From NCBI RefSeq assembly GCF_000763315.1, contig NZ_JPST01000007.1, positions 1 through 40,806 on the forward strand: a stretch of DNA of 40,806 bases, given 5' to 3'. This DNA comes from Thermoactinomyces daqus. Lineage in GTDB: Bacteria; Bacillota; Bacilli; Thermoactinomycetales; Thermoactinomycetaceae. Positions within the stretch are counted from its first letter, which is position 1. Every line of letters begins with the position of its first letter. Made by a program: the position numbers and the translations under genes. Shown here one piece after another: positions 26,021-33,647 of this stretch. The notes under the pieces were generated by a model. The model was given only the letters and a program-made list of their open reading frames with translations. It did no database searches and was not told the origin of the DNA.

Positions 26021-27073
26021 CTATGCGGCGGCTTCGGGCAACCGCTGAAGATATTGAACGGCATCGGCCAGAGATTTGACCGGCACCAGCTTCAGATGCA
26101 GGCCTTCCTTTTTGATCGTTTCTTTGGCAATTTTTTCATTCTGATCCCCCGGCATCACATCTTCCGGGCAAAAGAAGATTTGGGCATGTGCCCGTTCAGC
26201 GGCAACGAGTTTGTGCTGAATCCCTCCGATTTGCCCGACGGTTCCGTCAGCGGAAATCGTTCCCGTACCGGCAATGCGGTGTCCATGAGTCAGATCTTCG
26301 GGCACCAACCGGTTTAAAACTTCAAGTGTAAACATCAACCCGGCCGACGGTCCGCCGATCTCGTCGGCTTCAATCCGGACGGGCGGGGAGGTGATCACCT
26401 GGATCCGCGGAACCGGAACAATGCCCAGTCCGACATGCGGCTTTTCACCCGGCTGTGCGGGCAAAGTGTACAGGCTCAGCTTAAGGGTTTGTGCTTTTCT
26501 GTCCCGAAGGAGGCTGACGACAACGGTGTCCCCCGCTTTTTTGGCGCTCAGGTATTGAACGAGCTGATCGACGGACTCAACCGGCCGCCCGTCCACCTTT
26601 TGAATAATATCCCCTTCCCGCAGTCCTTGCGGCTGTTTTCGGAGCAGCTGAAATACTTCAATTCCGGTCATTTGGACGCGAACCGGCTTTTTGGCATAGC
26701 GAAAAGCAGCGATAATCGCCTGATTTTGTGAGGCAGTCATATTTTCTGCCTCTCTTCTCTGATACTCCTCTTCCGATTCATTCTGCGCCAAAATCTCCGT
26801 TTCATGCACCAATTCACCGTGCCCGGTCAGTTTCACATAAGCATAATCAAACAGGTTTCCGTCTTTTAAGGAAACGGTGGTCAGCATAAATGACCCTTTT
26901 TCATGCGGCCTGATCCCGCCAACATGCACCATTGGCGACACATCCTGGGCCGAGCCGGGCGCCATGACAAAATAAGGTATACGGACGAGAAAGAGAACCC
27001 CGATTATGATAAAAATCAGTGATATAACAACAACTCCGACGATTCTCTTTCCATTCGAGTCTCTATATCCCAT
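26021..27073 (-). CDS. ylbL: SepM/YlbL-type membrane-anchored PDZ-Lon protease
   Basis: This is a serine protease with one N-terminal membrane anchor (residues 11-30) and an extracytoplasmic body. A PDZ domain (about 125-200) has LREGDIIQKVDGRPVESVDQL. A Lon-type catalytic domain follows with the nucleophile Ser243 in EIGGPSAGLMFTLE and Lys288 in GGIQHKLVAAE, the Ser-Lys dyad. SepM in streptococci trims a competence peptide, and YlbL in B. subtilis takes part in SOS checkpoint recovery. The 350-residue length is normal. It overlaps the ylbK end by 11 bases. No terminator separates it from yceD. Confidence 0.93.
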   Translation of the reverse strand: MGYRDSNGKRIVGVVVISLIFIIIGVLFLVRIPYFVMAPGSAQDVSPMVHVGGIRPHEKGSFMLTTVSLKDGNLFDYAYVKLTGHGELVHETEILAQNESEEEYQRREAENMTASQNQAIIAAFRYAKKPVRVQMTGIEVFQLLRKQPQGLREGDIIQKVDGRPVESVDQLVQYLSAKKAGDTVVVSLLRDRKAQTLKLSLYTLPAQPGEKPHVGLGIVPVPRIQVITSPPVRIEADEIGGPSAGLMFTLEVLNRLVPEDLTHGHRIAGTGTISADGTVGQIGGIQHKLVAAERAHAQIFFCPEDVMPGDQNEKIAKETIKKEGLHLKLVPVKSLADAVQYLQRLPEAAA

Positions 27074-27860
27074 CCCATACTTCCTCTCCTTGCCAGTTTC
27101 GGATCAGTTCTTTCAGTTTTTTCACTTTGGCTCTCGCTTCTTCTTCTCCTTTTTGAATACATTCCTCCGCCCTCATAAACGCGGTGGGTCCGATATGGCC
27201 GACATCGGGATGAAAAACGAAATCGGCCGCCACAATCCGCTGGCTGGTAATCTCTTTCTCCATGATAACTAAAGTTTGTGCAATCACATCAAAAATATTT
27301 TCGATCTTCGCTTGATTCACCCGCGGAATCACATCAACGGCTATAACCAGATCGGCCCCCATCTCCCGCACGACGGAAACCGGAACCCGGTCGATCACCC
27401 CTCCGTCCACCAACAGTTGGTTTCCGAGGCGAACCGGTTCAAAAATCCCCGGTATCGAGATGCTCGCTCTTACCGCCAGATCTGCAGGTCCTTCCGTGAA
27501 CACCACGGGTTCCCCTCTTGTCAAATCCGTCGCGATCACCGCTGTCGGGATCGCCAGTTGCTCCAATCTCTTGTTGTGCGTGAGCAGGCGAATCAATTCT
27601 CTCACCTTGTTCCCGATGACACAGCCCATTTTCGGAATCGTCAGATCGAGCCAATGCTTCCGTTTCAGGGAGATCGCCACTTGCTCGCACATTTCCAGAT
27701 CCAGCTGATTCGCCAGCAGAACCGCGACAATGCTCCCCATGCTGCTCCCGGCAACAAAATCAATTTCAATTCCTTCCTCTTTCAGGACTTTCAATACACC
27801 CAAGTGAGCAAAACCGCGCGCTCCGCCAGAGCTGAGGGCCAAACCGATCTTCGGGTGCAA
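27063..27860 (-). CDS. ylbK: Patatin-like phospholipase family protein (YlbK/RssA-like)
   Basis: This is a patatin-fold acyl hydrolase of unknown substrate. The 265-residue protein has the oxyanion loop SGGARGFAHLG (11-21), the nucleophile elbow G-S-S-M-G with Ser40, and the dyad Asp152 in the DGG motif of LLVDGGVIDRVPV. The start is TTG at 27858-27860 with AAAGGAG about ten bases upstream. The ATG just before it is out of frame. It shares an overlap with ylbL, and the pair diverges from ylbJ across about 100 bases. Confidence 0.9.
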   Translation of the reverse strand: MHPKIGLALSSGGARGFAHLGVLKVLKEEGIEIDFVAGSSMGSIVAVLLANQLDLEMCEQVAISLKRKHWLDLTIPKMGCVIGNKVRELIRLLTHNKRLEQLAIPTAVIATDLTRGEPVVFTEGPADLAVRASISIPGIFEPVRLGNQLLVDGGVIDRVPVSVVREMGADLVIAVDVIPRVNQAKIENIFDVIAQTLVIMEKEITSQRIVAADFVFHPDVGHIGPTAFMRAEECIQKGEEEARAKVKKLKELIRNWQGEEVWDGI

Positions 27861-27965
27861 ACAGCATTCGCTCCTTTCGTTTCACTGGACAAACCACCGG
27901 CATATATTTCCTCCCCCAAGCGTAGACATGTTATTGATGCTGTTGTCCATGAGGAGAGAATGAAT

Positions 27966-29207
27966 ATGATCCGACCCTTTCTCCGAAGTCAATTTAAAAC
28001 GCTGGCACTTGCTTCTTTCGCTTTTTTTATTGCCATCCTGCTCGTCTTGTATCCTGAACAGGCTGTTAAATCATCGCTTAGGGGGTTGACGATTTGGTGG
28101 GATGTCGTCTTTCCTGCTTTATTGCCTTTTTTCATAACAGCCGAAATGATGATGGGCTTCGGAGTCGTCCATTTCCTGGGAGTCCTCCTGGAACCATTGA
28201 TGCGCCCGATCTTTCGCGTTCCCGGGGCGGGCGCGTTTGTCATGGCCGTCGGCTTGATCTCCGGAAATCCCATGGGGGCAAAACTGACGGCCCGTCTGCG
28301 CGAACAGGACCTCATCTCCCGCGAGGAAGGGGAACGCCTTGTCGCTTTTACCAGCACTGCCGGCCCCTTATTCCTGTTTGGCGCGGTGGCAGTCGGTTTT
28401 TTTGAAAATGAATCGCTCGGCATGATCCTTGCCACCGCTCATTATGCCAGTGCTTTCCTCGTTGGATTTTTGATGCGTTTTCACGAACCGAAAGCCCCGC
28501 CCTCCAATCCAAAAGGAAAAAAAACCGGCCTCATCTTCATTCGCGCCCTGAGAGCCATGCACCGGGCAAGGATTCAGGATGGACGCACACTCGGACAATT
28601 GATCGGTCAATCGGTGACTTCCGCTGTGCAAACCTTGCTGCTGATTGGCGGTTTTATCATGATGTTTTCCGTTTTAACCCACCTGATCAACTATGTAGGC
28701 ATAACCAGGCCCCTGGTGCACGGAATCTCCTGGCTTCTCCACCTTTGTTCCCTGTCCGGGGACCTGGCCAATCCGATTTTAGCCGGATTGTTTGAAATCA
28801 CTTTGGGCTCCCAGCTGGCCAGTGCCGTCGGTCCCACCGTGCCGCTGATCTATAAATTGGCCATGGTCGGCTTTGTCGTCGGGTGGAACGGATTATCGAT
28901 CCACGCCCAGGTCGCCAGTATGATCAGCCGGACGGATATCCGTTATTTCCCTTACTTTTTGGCGAAAATCCTGCATGGCGTGCTGGCGGCGGTCATCACA
29001 GTCGCTATATTCCCGCTTTTCCGGCCGCGGCTGGATGTCGTCGCCGTGAACAGTTCCCTTCTCGGGGAATCGGTTATTCACTCCCCTCTCTGGCAAACAT
29101 TGAAAGGGATATCGATTATTATAGCGCTATTCTGGGTTTTCTTTCTATTGTTTGCTGAAATCAAAGATCGCTTGCCGTATAATAAAAACCCGCTCAAACG
29201 TCAGTGA
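27966..29207 (+). CDS. ylbJ: Sporulation integral membrane protein YlbJ
   Basis: YlbJ is a nucleoside-recognition-domain (Gate) membrane protein, under sigma-E control in B. subtilis and required for heat-resistant spores. The 413-residue protein has about eight hydrophobic segments and the paired Gate motifs LISGNPMGAKLTARL and the later LFEITLGSQLAS with VGWNGLSIHAQVAS. The second ATG (27966-27968) is preferred, since GAGGAG lies nine bases upstream; an ATG six bases earlier is too close. No clear sigma-E promoter could be placed in the 100-base divergent gap. It is the only plus-strand gene between 4.6 and 30.4 kb, against the surrounding minus-strand genes. Confidence 0.92.
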   Translation: MIRPFLRSQFKTLALASFAFFIAILLVLYPEQAVKSSLRGLTIWWDVVFPALLPFFITAEMMMGFGVVHFLGVLLEPLMRPIFRVPGAGAFVMAVGLISGNPMGAKLTARLREQDLISREEGERLVAFTSTAGPLFLFGAVAVGFFENESLGMILATAHYASAFLVGFLMRFHEPKAPPSNPKGKKTGLIFIRALRAMHRARIQDGRTLGQLIGQSVTSAVQTLLLIGGFIMMFSVLTHLINYVGITRPLVHGISWLLHLCSLSGDLANPILAGLFEITLGSQLASAVGPTVPLIYKLAMVGFVVGWNGLSIHAQVASMISRTDIRYFPYFLAKILHGVLAAVITVAIFPLFRPRLDVVAVNSSLLGESVIHSPLWQTLKGISIIIALFWVFFLLFAEIKDRLPYNKNPLKRQ

Positions 29208-29221
29208 CAAAACGTAGCGGG
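29189..29221 (-). terminator. Terminator after coaD, overlapping the end of ylbJ
   Basis: On the minus strand CCCGCT pairs with AGCGGG, with an inner ACGT/ACGT pairing, followed by TTTTTATTAT. It stops rsmD-coaD transcription and lies partly within the last ylbJ codons on the other strand. Confidence 0.7.
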
Positions 29222-29282
29222 CAAAAAAATCGGCCAGAGGGGGGAATTTCCCTTTTTATGTGAGCATCATCCGGGGCACGGA

Positions 29283-29777
<495 letters not shown>

Positions 29778-30335
29778 TTACTCGTTTATCTTTTGGTAGA
29801 GAGTGATCCCGGTGTCCCCATAAGCGAGACGACGAATTTGAACAAGCGATCCCAATTCTGCCTCCAATTCCAGATCATTCGGGTGCTCCGCGACGACAAT
29901 GCCGTCTTTTCCAAGCAACTCCGTCCCGACGATCTCCTTCAGCACGGGGAGCAACAAATTTTTATGATAAGGTGGATCCAGCAGAATCAGCTCAAACCGC
30001 CAGCCTTTTCCCTGCAGCATCTTCAGTGCCGCTCTCGCATCCCGCCGGTAGATTTCCACCCGGTCCGCCAGTTTCGCCGCTTCTGCATTCATGCGAACAA
30101 TATCACAGCTTGTCCGTGATTGGTCAACAAAAACTCCCCGGTCAAAGCCCCGGCTTAACGCTTCCAAGCCAAGCGCACCTGTCCCGGCAAATAAATCAAG
30201 CACATTTCCCCCGGCAAAAAAAGGGCCGATTACTTGAAACAGGGATTCTTTGACTCGGTCTGCAGTCGGACGCACATGTTTTCCCGGAACCATTTTCAGG
30301 CGCGTCCCTTTTGCCGATCCAGCAATGATACGCAT
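29778..30335 (-). CDS. rsmD: 16S rRNA (guanine(966)-N2)-methyltransferase RsmD
   Basis: RsmD methylates G966 of 16S rRNA using SAM. The 185-residue Rossmann methyltransferase starts MRIIAGSAKGTRLKMVPG and has the SAM loop DLFAGTGALGLEALSRG and the catalytic LLDPPY (N/DPPY) motif. The ATG at 30333-30335 has AGGTG six bases upstream; a GTG nine bases earlier is the alternative. It pairs with coaD, as in most Bacilli. Confidence 0.95.
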   Translation of the reverse strand: MRIIAGSAKGTRLKMVPGKHVRPTADRVKESLFQVIGPFFAGGNVLDLFAGTGALGLEALSRGFDRGVFVDQSRTSCDIVRMNAEAAKLADRVEIYRRDARAALKMLQGKGWRFELILLDPPYHKNLLLPVLKEIVGTELLGKDGIVVAEHPNDLELEAELGSLVQIRRLAYGDTGITLYQKINE

Positions 30336-30466
30336 AATGGACACCTATCTCTTCTGTCATTTATTAATAAAATAAAACACGTTTAATCCTACCATAAAGA
30401 ACAGGCAAATGAAAACGCAAAAAAAACCAAATGCAAGGTATAAAAAATCAAAAGGAGGAAAACATA

Positions 30467-30583
30467 ATAGATGACAGCGTCGATTATGATGTTGTCGAAC
30501 CGCGGAGAAGACTTACGTTTCCCCATAAGCTCTTCCTCCGGTTTCTCCTCTCCCATTTAGTATTTTTCACAACTCGATTGTGA
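30467..30583 (+). CDS. Candidate micro-ORF with non-standard start, basic-hydrophobic peptide
   Basis: I do not recognise this product. AAAAGGAGG is followed at 8 bases by ATA-GAT-GAC. This frame runs 38 codons to TGA at 30581-30583 and reads as an acidic head (DDSVDYDVVEP), then RRRLTFPHKLFLRFLLSHLVFF, a basic amphipathic-to-hydrophobic helix of about 20 residues, and TTRL. An ATA start would be very rare, so this may be a mutated ATG or a gene that is no longer translated. The alternative is the ATG at 30471 in another frame, 29 codons to 30560, but it sits 12 bases from the AGGAGG and its product is low-complexity serine-rich. A terminator follows 12 bases on, so something is transcribed here. 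Confidence 0.35.
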   Translation: MDDSVDYDVVEPRRRLTFPHKLFLRFLLSHLVFFTTRL

Positions 30584-30593
30584 AAGATACATT

Positions 30594-30627
30594 GAGGCTC
30601 GCGTAACAAGGCGCGAGCCATTTTTTT
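30594..30627 (+). terminator. Strong plus-strand terminator
   Basis: The stem GGCTCGCG / CGCGAGCC (30596-30603, 30612-30619) has an 8-base loop followed by ATTTTTTT. On the minus strand the tail is not T-rich, so it does not serve the coat-like gene. It marks the end of a plus-strand transcript that begins after 30345. Confidence 0.85.
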
Positions 30628-30633
30628 ACTTTC

Positions 30634-31224
30634 TTATCTGGATCCTCGGCGTGGAATTCTCCTTCTCCTCACGCCATCCAGGGAAACTGTTTCATCGTAT
30701 GCCGGCGGCCACTCCTCCATGCTCTCTCTGCGATTCTGCCGGGATGTCGCTTCCCTTCTCATCCGGTCCCTCTGTTCTCCCCAGGTATCGCGAAACTCCA
30801 TCGATTCCGAAAATCTCTCCATCTCCGGATGCGGAGGTCTCCAGGCGGGAGAATACGGGACGTTTCTCCGCCCTTGTCTCTCCTCAGGCGGCCACTCGTC
30901 CGGCCTCGGAAACGGCAGGGCATCAGGATGAGGACCCGGTCCAAAAAATCCTCTCGGATCCATCGGGCCCTGCCTCCGCATCGGACCGGGAACAGGCCCG
31001 AACAACCAATCATCTTCCCACTCGCTTCTCATCATGCGAGGCGGCATCTCTCTTCTTTCCCGATCGTCAGAAAAATGACGCGGGGGACCCATCGGCTCAC
31101 CAAACATATCCATTTCGTTAGGATAGAAATATTGGCCTGATTCACGTTCACGATGTTCAGCACTGCGAATTCCTTGCACAGTTTTTTTTCGCACAGGCTG
31201 CCTTTTTCTGCTTTTATGCATCAT
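30634..31224 (-). CDS. Arg/Pro/Met-rich low-complexity protein, probable spore coat component
   Basis: No known domain is visible in this 196-residue protein. It begins with a basic stretch (MMHKSRKRQPVRKKTVQG). A disordered body rich in R, P, M, G, W and E follows (GPVPGPMRRQGPMDPRG, GFFGPGPHPDALPFPRPDEWPPEER) and it ends in an arginine tail (GVRRRRIPRRGSR). Such composition is common among spore coat and crust proteins. A candidate sigma-K promoter upstream and the nearby ylb sporulation genes support that reading. AGAGGA lies before tandem ATGs (31224 and 31221), of which the second has the better spacing. Function is inferred from composition and promoter only. Confidence 0.6.
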   Translation of the reverse strand: MMHKSRKRQPVRKKTVQGIRSAEHRERESGQYFYPNEMDMFGEPMGPPRHFSDDRERREMPPRMMRSEWEDDWLFGPVPGPMRRQGPMDPRGFFGPGPHPDALPFPRPDEWPPEERQGRRNVPYSPAWRPPHPEMERFSESMEFRDTWGEQRDRMRREATSRQNRRESMEEWPPAYDETVSLDGVRRRRIPRRGSR

Positions 31225-31272
31225 TCTTCCTCTCCCCGATCAGATATTGACCCCATTTTTTAACAGGCACTA

Positions 31273-31301
31273 TACCATATGACGATCACCCTTGCTTTGT
31301 C
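31273..31301 (-). promoter_or_regulatory. Candidate sigma-K promoter of the coat-like gene
   Basis: On the minus strand CATATGGTA fits the sigma-K -10 consensus CATAnnnTA, and ACA lies 16 bases upstream as the -35. The expected start is about 40 bases before the start codon. Such short consensus sites occur by chance, but here it fits the gene's composition. Confidence 0.42.
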
Positions 31302-31309
31302 TGTACGGA

Positions 31310-31657
31310 TCACCTATAAGTTCCCGCCCAATTCCCCCAGTTCCGGTAGATGGTGCGTTTGATCATCCGCGCCTCCGTCGGCGTAATCACTTGTTCCACA
31401 ACCATCGCATCCACCATCTTATCAGACAATTCATATAATCTCGGCGAGTTCTGCAGCTTTTCAAGTTCCTCACGGGTAAAAAAATGCTCGGGAAGCTGTT
31501 GGGCATAGGACCATAGCCCCATCACACCGTACTGCATGCGGATGCGTCTCGCTTCGGCGATCAATTGCTTCATTTTCCTCACGCTTACCGCCCGGCGACC
31601 AACAGTCTGATTGATGGTATTCACAAGATCCTGATAAAGCGCATCGTTGTTGTTCAT
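31310..31657 (-). CDS. Conserved-looking protein of unknown function
   Basis: I do not recognise this 115-residue protein. It looks globular and helical, with no signal peptide or membrane segment. Segments include VSVRKMKQLIAEARRIRMQYG, LPEHFFTREELEKLQN and a C-terminal MIKRTIYRNWGNWAGTYR. A strong GGGGGGAAATGA ribosome binding site precedes the ATG, and codon use resembles the neighbours, so it is very likely a real gene. It lies about 85 bases upstream of the coat-like gene and is divergent from the secreted hydrolase. The position between rsmD and recG is variable in relatives. Confidence 0.72.
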   Translation of the reverse strand: MNNNDALYQDLVNTINQTVGRRAVSVRKMKQLIAEARRIRMQYGVMGLWSYAQQLPEHFFTREELEKLQNSPRLYELSDKMVDAMVVEQVITPTEARMIKRTIYRNWGNWAGTYR

Positions 31658-31729
31658 TCATTTCCCCCCTGCTTGCGAATAATGTATCTTATGCAGAAGG
31701 AAAAGGTCGTGACTTAACAATTAACAAGA

Positions 31730-31758
31730 TTGATACACAAATGTAATCTTATTAAAAT
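31730..31758 (+). promoter_or_regulatory. Sigma-A promoter of the secreted hydrolase gene
   Basis: TTGATA (31730-31735) and TAAAAT (31753-31758) are separated by 17 bases, in AT-rich DNA about 90 bases before the start codon. Confidence 0.65.
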
Positions 31759-31848
31759 ATATACTGAATATTCCGTATTATAAAATAATAACAAGGAAAG
31801 CAAATGATTATTCACCTGTTTCCGAGAAAGGAGAAGTCAAGGAACATC

Positions 31849-32502
31849 ATGAAATGCTTAAAAAAAATAACCCTGTTTCTCTTCTTCGCTTTTTTGTCCA
31901 TTGTACCAGTGTTCCCCGACATCGCTTCCGCCTCCTCCCCTTCATTCACCCCCGATCAGCTGAAAGAAATCGCCAAAGCGAAGCAAAAAACCCGGTATGT
32001 CGCCACGCACTGGGATGAAATCAAACAAGCAAAGAATCCGGTTTCTGGCTCAGTCTCGATTGAATCCGTCAGGCAGGCAGGGGATATTCTCGTCACTTTG
32101 GACGGAACGAGCAGTTCATCCATGTGGGCGGGCGGTCATGCGGGAGTCGTTTCCGACATGAGCGGATATGTCGTCGAATCGTTTGGCAACAAAGGGGATT
32201 TGAACGGTGTCCGGCATTGGCCGAATGACTGTGATACACGCTATAATCAGGTAAAAGGGCTCAGAGTGAACGGAGCCGCTTCCGGGGACTATGCTTATGC
32301 CGCTTCATATGCAAGACAGCAAATCGGCAAGCCTTATAACTACAATTTTTTCAATATTACAACAACCGGTTCATTTTATTGCTCCCAACTGGCTTGGCGC
32401 GCTTTTTACAATCTGGGTTATGATCTGAACGACGGCGGTGCGGTCTGGCCCGTTGACCTGATTGAAAGTCCGCTCACTTACGCCTTTTATTCAAAGGGTT
32501 GA
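31849..32502 (+). CDS. Secreted permuted papain-fold (YiiX/YebB-like) cysteine hydrolase
   Basis: This looks like a circularly permuted NlpC/P60-type cysteine hydrolase, a superfamily that acts on cell-wall peptides, acyl or amide bonds. The 217-residue protein has a signal peptide (KKITLFLFFAFLSIVPVFP, cleavage likely after IASA near residue 28). The core is in permuted order: AGDILVT, then His97 in GGHAGVVSD, an acidic VVESF (Glu110), and last the nucleophile Cys178 in FYCSQLAW. The ATG at 31849 has AAGGA six bases upstream and a proper signal peptide; an ATG 45 bases earlier would add MIIHLFPRKEKSRNI. A lipoprotein gene follows 76 bases on. The substrate is unknown. Confidence 0.82.
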   Translation: MKCLKKITLFLFFAFLSIVPVFPDIASASSPSFTPDQLKEIAKAKQKTRYVATHWDEIKQAKNPVSGSVSIESVRQAGDILVTLDGTSSSSMWAGGHAGVVSDMSGYVVESFGNKGDLNGVRHWPNDCDTRYNQVKGLRVNGAASGDYAYAASYARQQIGKPYNYNFFNITTTGSFYCSQLAWRAFYNLGYDLNDGGAVWPVDLIESPLTYAFYSKG

Positions 32503-32510
32503 TGTCAAAC

Positions 32511-32547
32511 GGGGCTTTTTTTCCTCTTTCGGGTGAAAAAAGGCTCC
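32511..32547 (+). other. Hairpin between the hydrolase and lipoprotein genes
   Basis: A 13-base stem (32511-32523 with 32535-32547) pairs with two wobbles around an 11-base loop. It has no T-tail, so it is more likely an mRNA processing or stability element, or chance, than a terminator. Confidence 0.35.
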
Positions 32548-32578
32548 GCTTTCGCTCATCACAATGAAGGAGGTCGCC

Positions 32579-33565
32579 ATGTTTCGGTTTCGTTTTATCC
32601 TGGTGCTGGTGTTGGGATTATTGCTTCTTTCCGCTGCCTGTTCCCGAGACGCACTTCCGCTCCGGCATGCAAGACTGGCTGTGATCTACACCAATGCTGC
32701 CAAAAAGGAAAGCGCATTGATGCTGCTGGATGCAAAGGGAGAAGCAATCGGCGAGATCCCGATCAAGGCAATGGGGATCTTTCAAATCGAAAAATCAGAC
32801 AAAAACGGATTGCTTTTACCCGAGCGGTTTGGCCGGTCTCTCATCATCCTCTCCCCGGAAGGCAAGCTGCGAACGGAACAAACAAAAGAGTTTCCGATCT
32901 TTGTCAAACAAAGGGACGGAGTGACTGTGTCCGCCTTTAATACAACACTCCATTCCAACACCCTGGAAATCGTGCAAAACAACCAGCGCAAACAACTTCA
33001 GCTTCCCGGATTCCTGCGAACGGCTACTTGGGATGATACATATGTTTATGTGTTCTCTTCCTTGATTGAAGCGAAAAGGGCCGTTTTGTATGTGGTCGAT
33101 CGGCAACGCGGAAAAGTAGCCCAAACCGTCCCGCTCGCCATCGATCTGGCTGATGACCTGAAAATCGTCGGTCACGACTTGCTTATCACCTCAACCGATG
33201 AACAGAAAAAAATGGCCATATATGATCTGGAGAAAAAGCGAATCCGCTATATCGAACTTCCGTTTGCCAAACCGCAGTACATTTTGCCCGTCGCCAATGA
33301 AATCTGGATTACCCATAAACAGCAGGCGGTTCTCACTGTTCTCGATCCCGATGCTGATCAGGTGAAACGAACTCTTGCCGTTTCACAACCGATATTTCAA
33401 GCAAAACAGGATGCCCAACACCTCTATATCCTGTCCCAGTCTGACAGTGCGGAAACAGCCGGCGTACTTGGCGTCTACGATAAAAAACATTTGCATCAGA
33501 TAAAGCGGATTTCCCTGCCGCGCAAAGGTGAGATGCGCATTCAGGATTTTGCCTTGCTTCCCTGA
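32579..33565 (+). CDS. Lipoprotein with possible beta-propeller fold
   Basis: This is a 328-residue lipoprotein of unknown function. The N-terminus (MFRFRFILVLVLGLLLLSAAC) is a lipoprotein signal with the lipobox ending at Cys21, so the mature protein is tethered outside the membrane. The rest is built of beta-rich repeats such as YVYVFSSLIEAKRAVLYVVD, LLITSTDEQKKMAIYDLE and IWITHKQQAVLTVLDPD, each followed by a turn, suggesting a propeller of six or seven blades. The ATG at 32579 has AAGGAGG six bases upstream. It is probably co-transcribed with the secreted hydrolase. The pair could act together at the cell surface, but this is inference. Confidence 0.78.
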   Translation: MFRFRFILVLVLGLLLLSAACSRDALPLRHARLAVIYTNAAKKESALMLLDAKGEAIGEIPIKAMGIFQIEKSDKNGLLLPERFGRSLIILSPEGKLRTEQTKEFPIFVKQRDGVTVSAFNTTLHSNTLEIVQNNQRKQLQLPGFLRTATWDDTYVYVFSSLIEAKRAVLYVVDRQRGKVAQTVPLAIDLADDLKIVGHDLLITSTDEQKKMAIYDLEKKRIRYIELPFAKPQYILPVANEIWITHKQQAVLTVLDPDADQVKRTLAVSQPIFQAKQDAQHLYILSQSDSAETAGVLGVYDKKHLHQIKRISLPRKGEMRIQDFALLP

Positions 33566-33608
33566 GCGAAACCGCGGGCATGGCAGATGGCTGGCCACAC
33601 TTCTTCAG

Positions 33609-33645
33609 AAAAAACCCTGTTGCTCAAGTGTCAACAGGGTTTTCG
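33609..33645. terminator. Bidirectional terminator between the lipoprotein gene and recG
   Basis: The stem AAAACCCTGTTG / CAACAGGGTTTT has a 9-base loop. On the minus strand, for recG, it is followed by TTTTTT in all; on the plus strand by a shorter T run. It lies between convergent genes and can serve both. Confidence 0.87.
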
Positions 33646-33647
33646 CA

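Larger units (their letters stand above)
30345..30633. other. AT-rich gap holding a short plus-strand transcription unit
   Basis: Between rsmD and the coat-like gene lies an AT-rich leader (30345-30450), a perfect AGGAGG (30453-30458), one or two short open frames and a strong plus-strand terminator. A TATAAA hexamer at 30439-30444 has no -35 partner. No sporulation promoter could be assigned. Confidence 0.5.

Noticed and set aside
27276-27965. A long in-frame extension upstream of ylbJ
   Set aside because: It is antisense to ylbK, which has clear catalytic motifs, while the ATG at 27966 has a good ribosome binding site and the family N-terminus.
30471-30560. The 29-codon ATG frame in the rsmD-coat gap as the main gene
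   Set aside because: Spacing to AGGAGG is 12 bases and the product is serine-rich and featureless; kept only as an alternative to the ATA frame.
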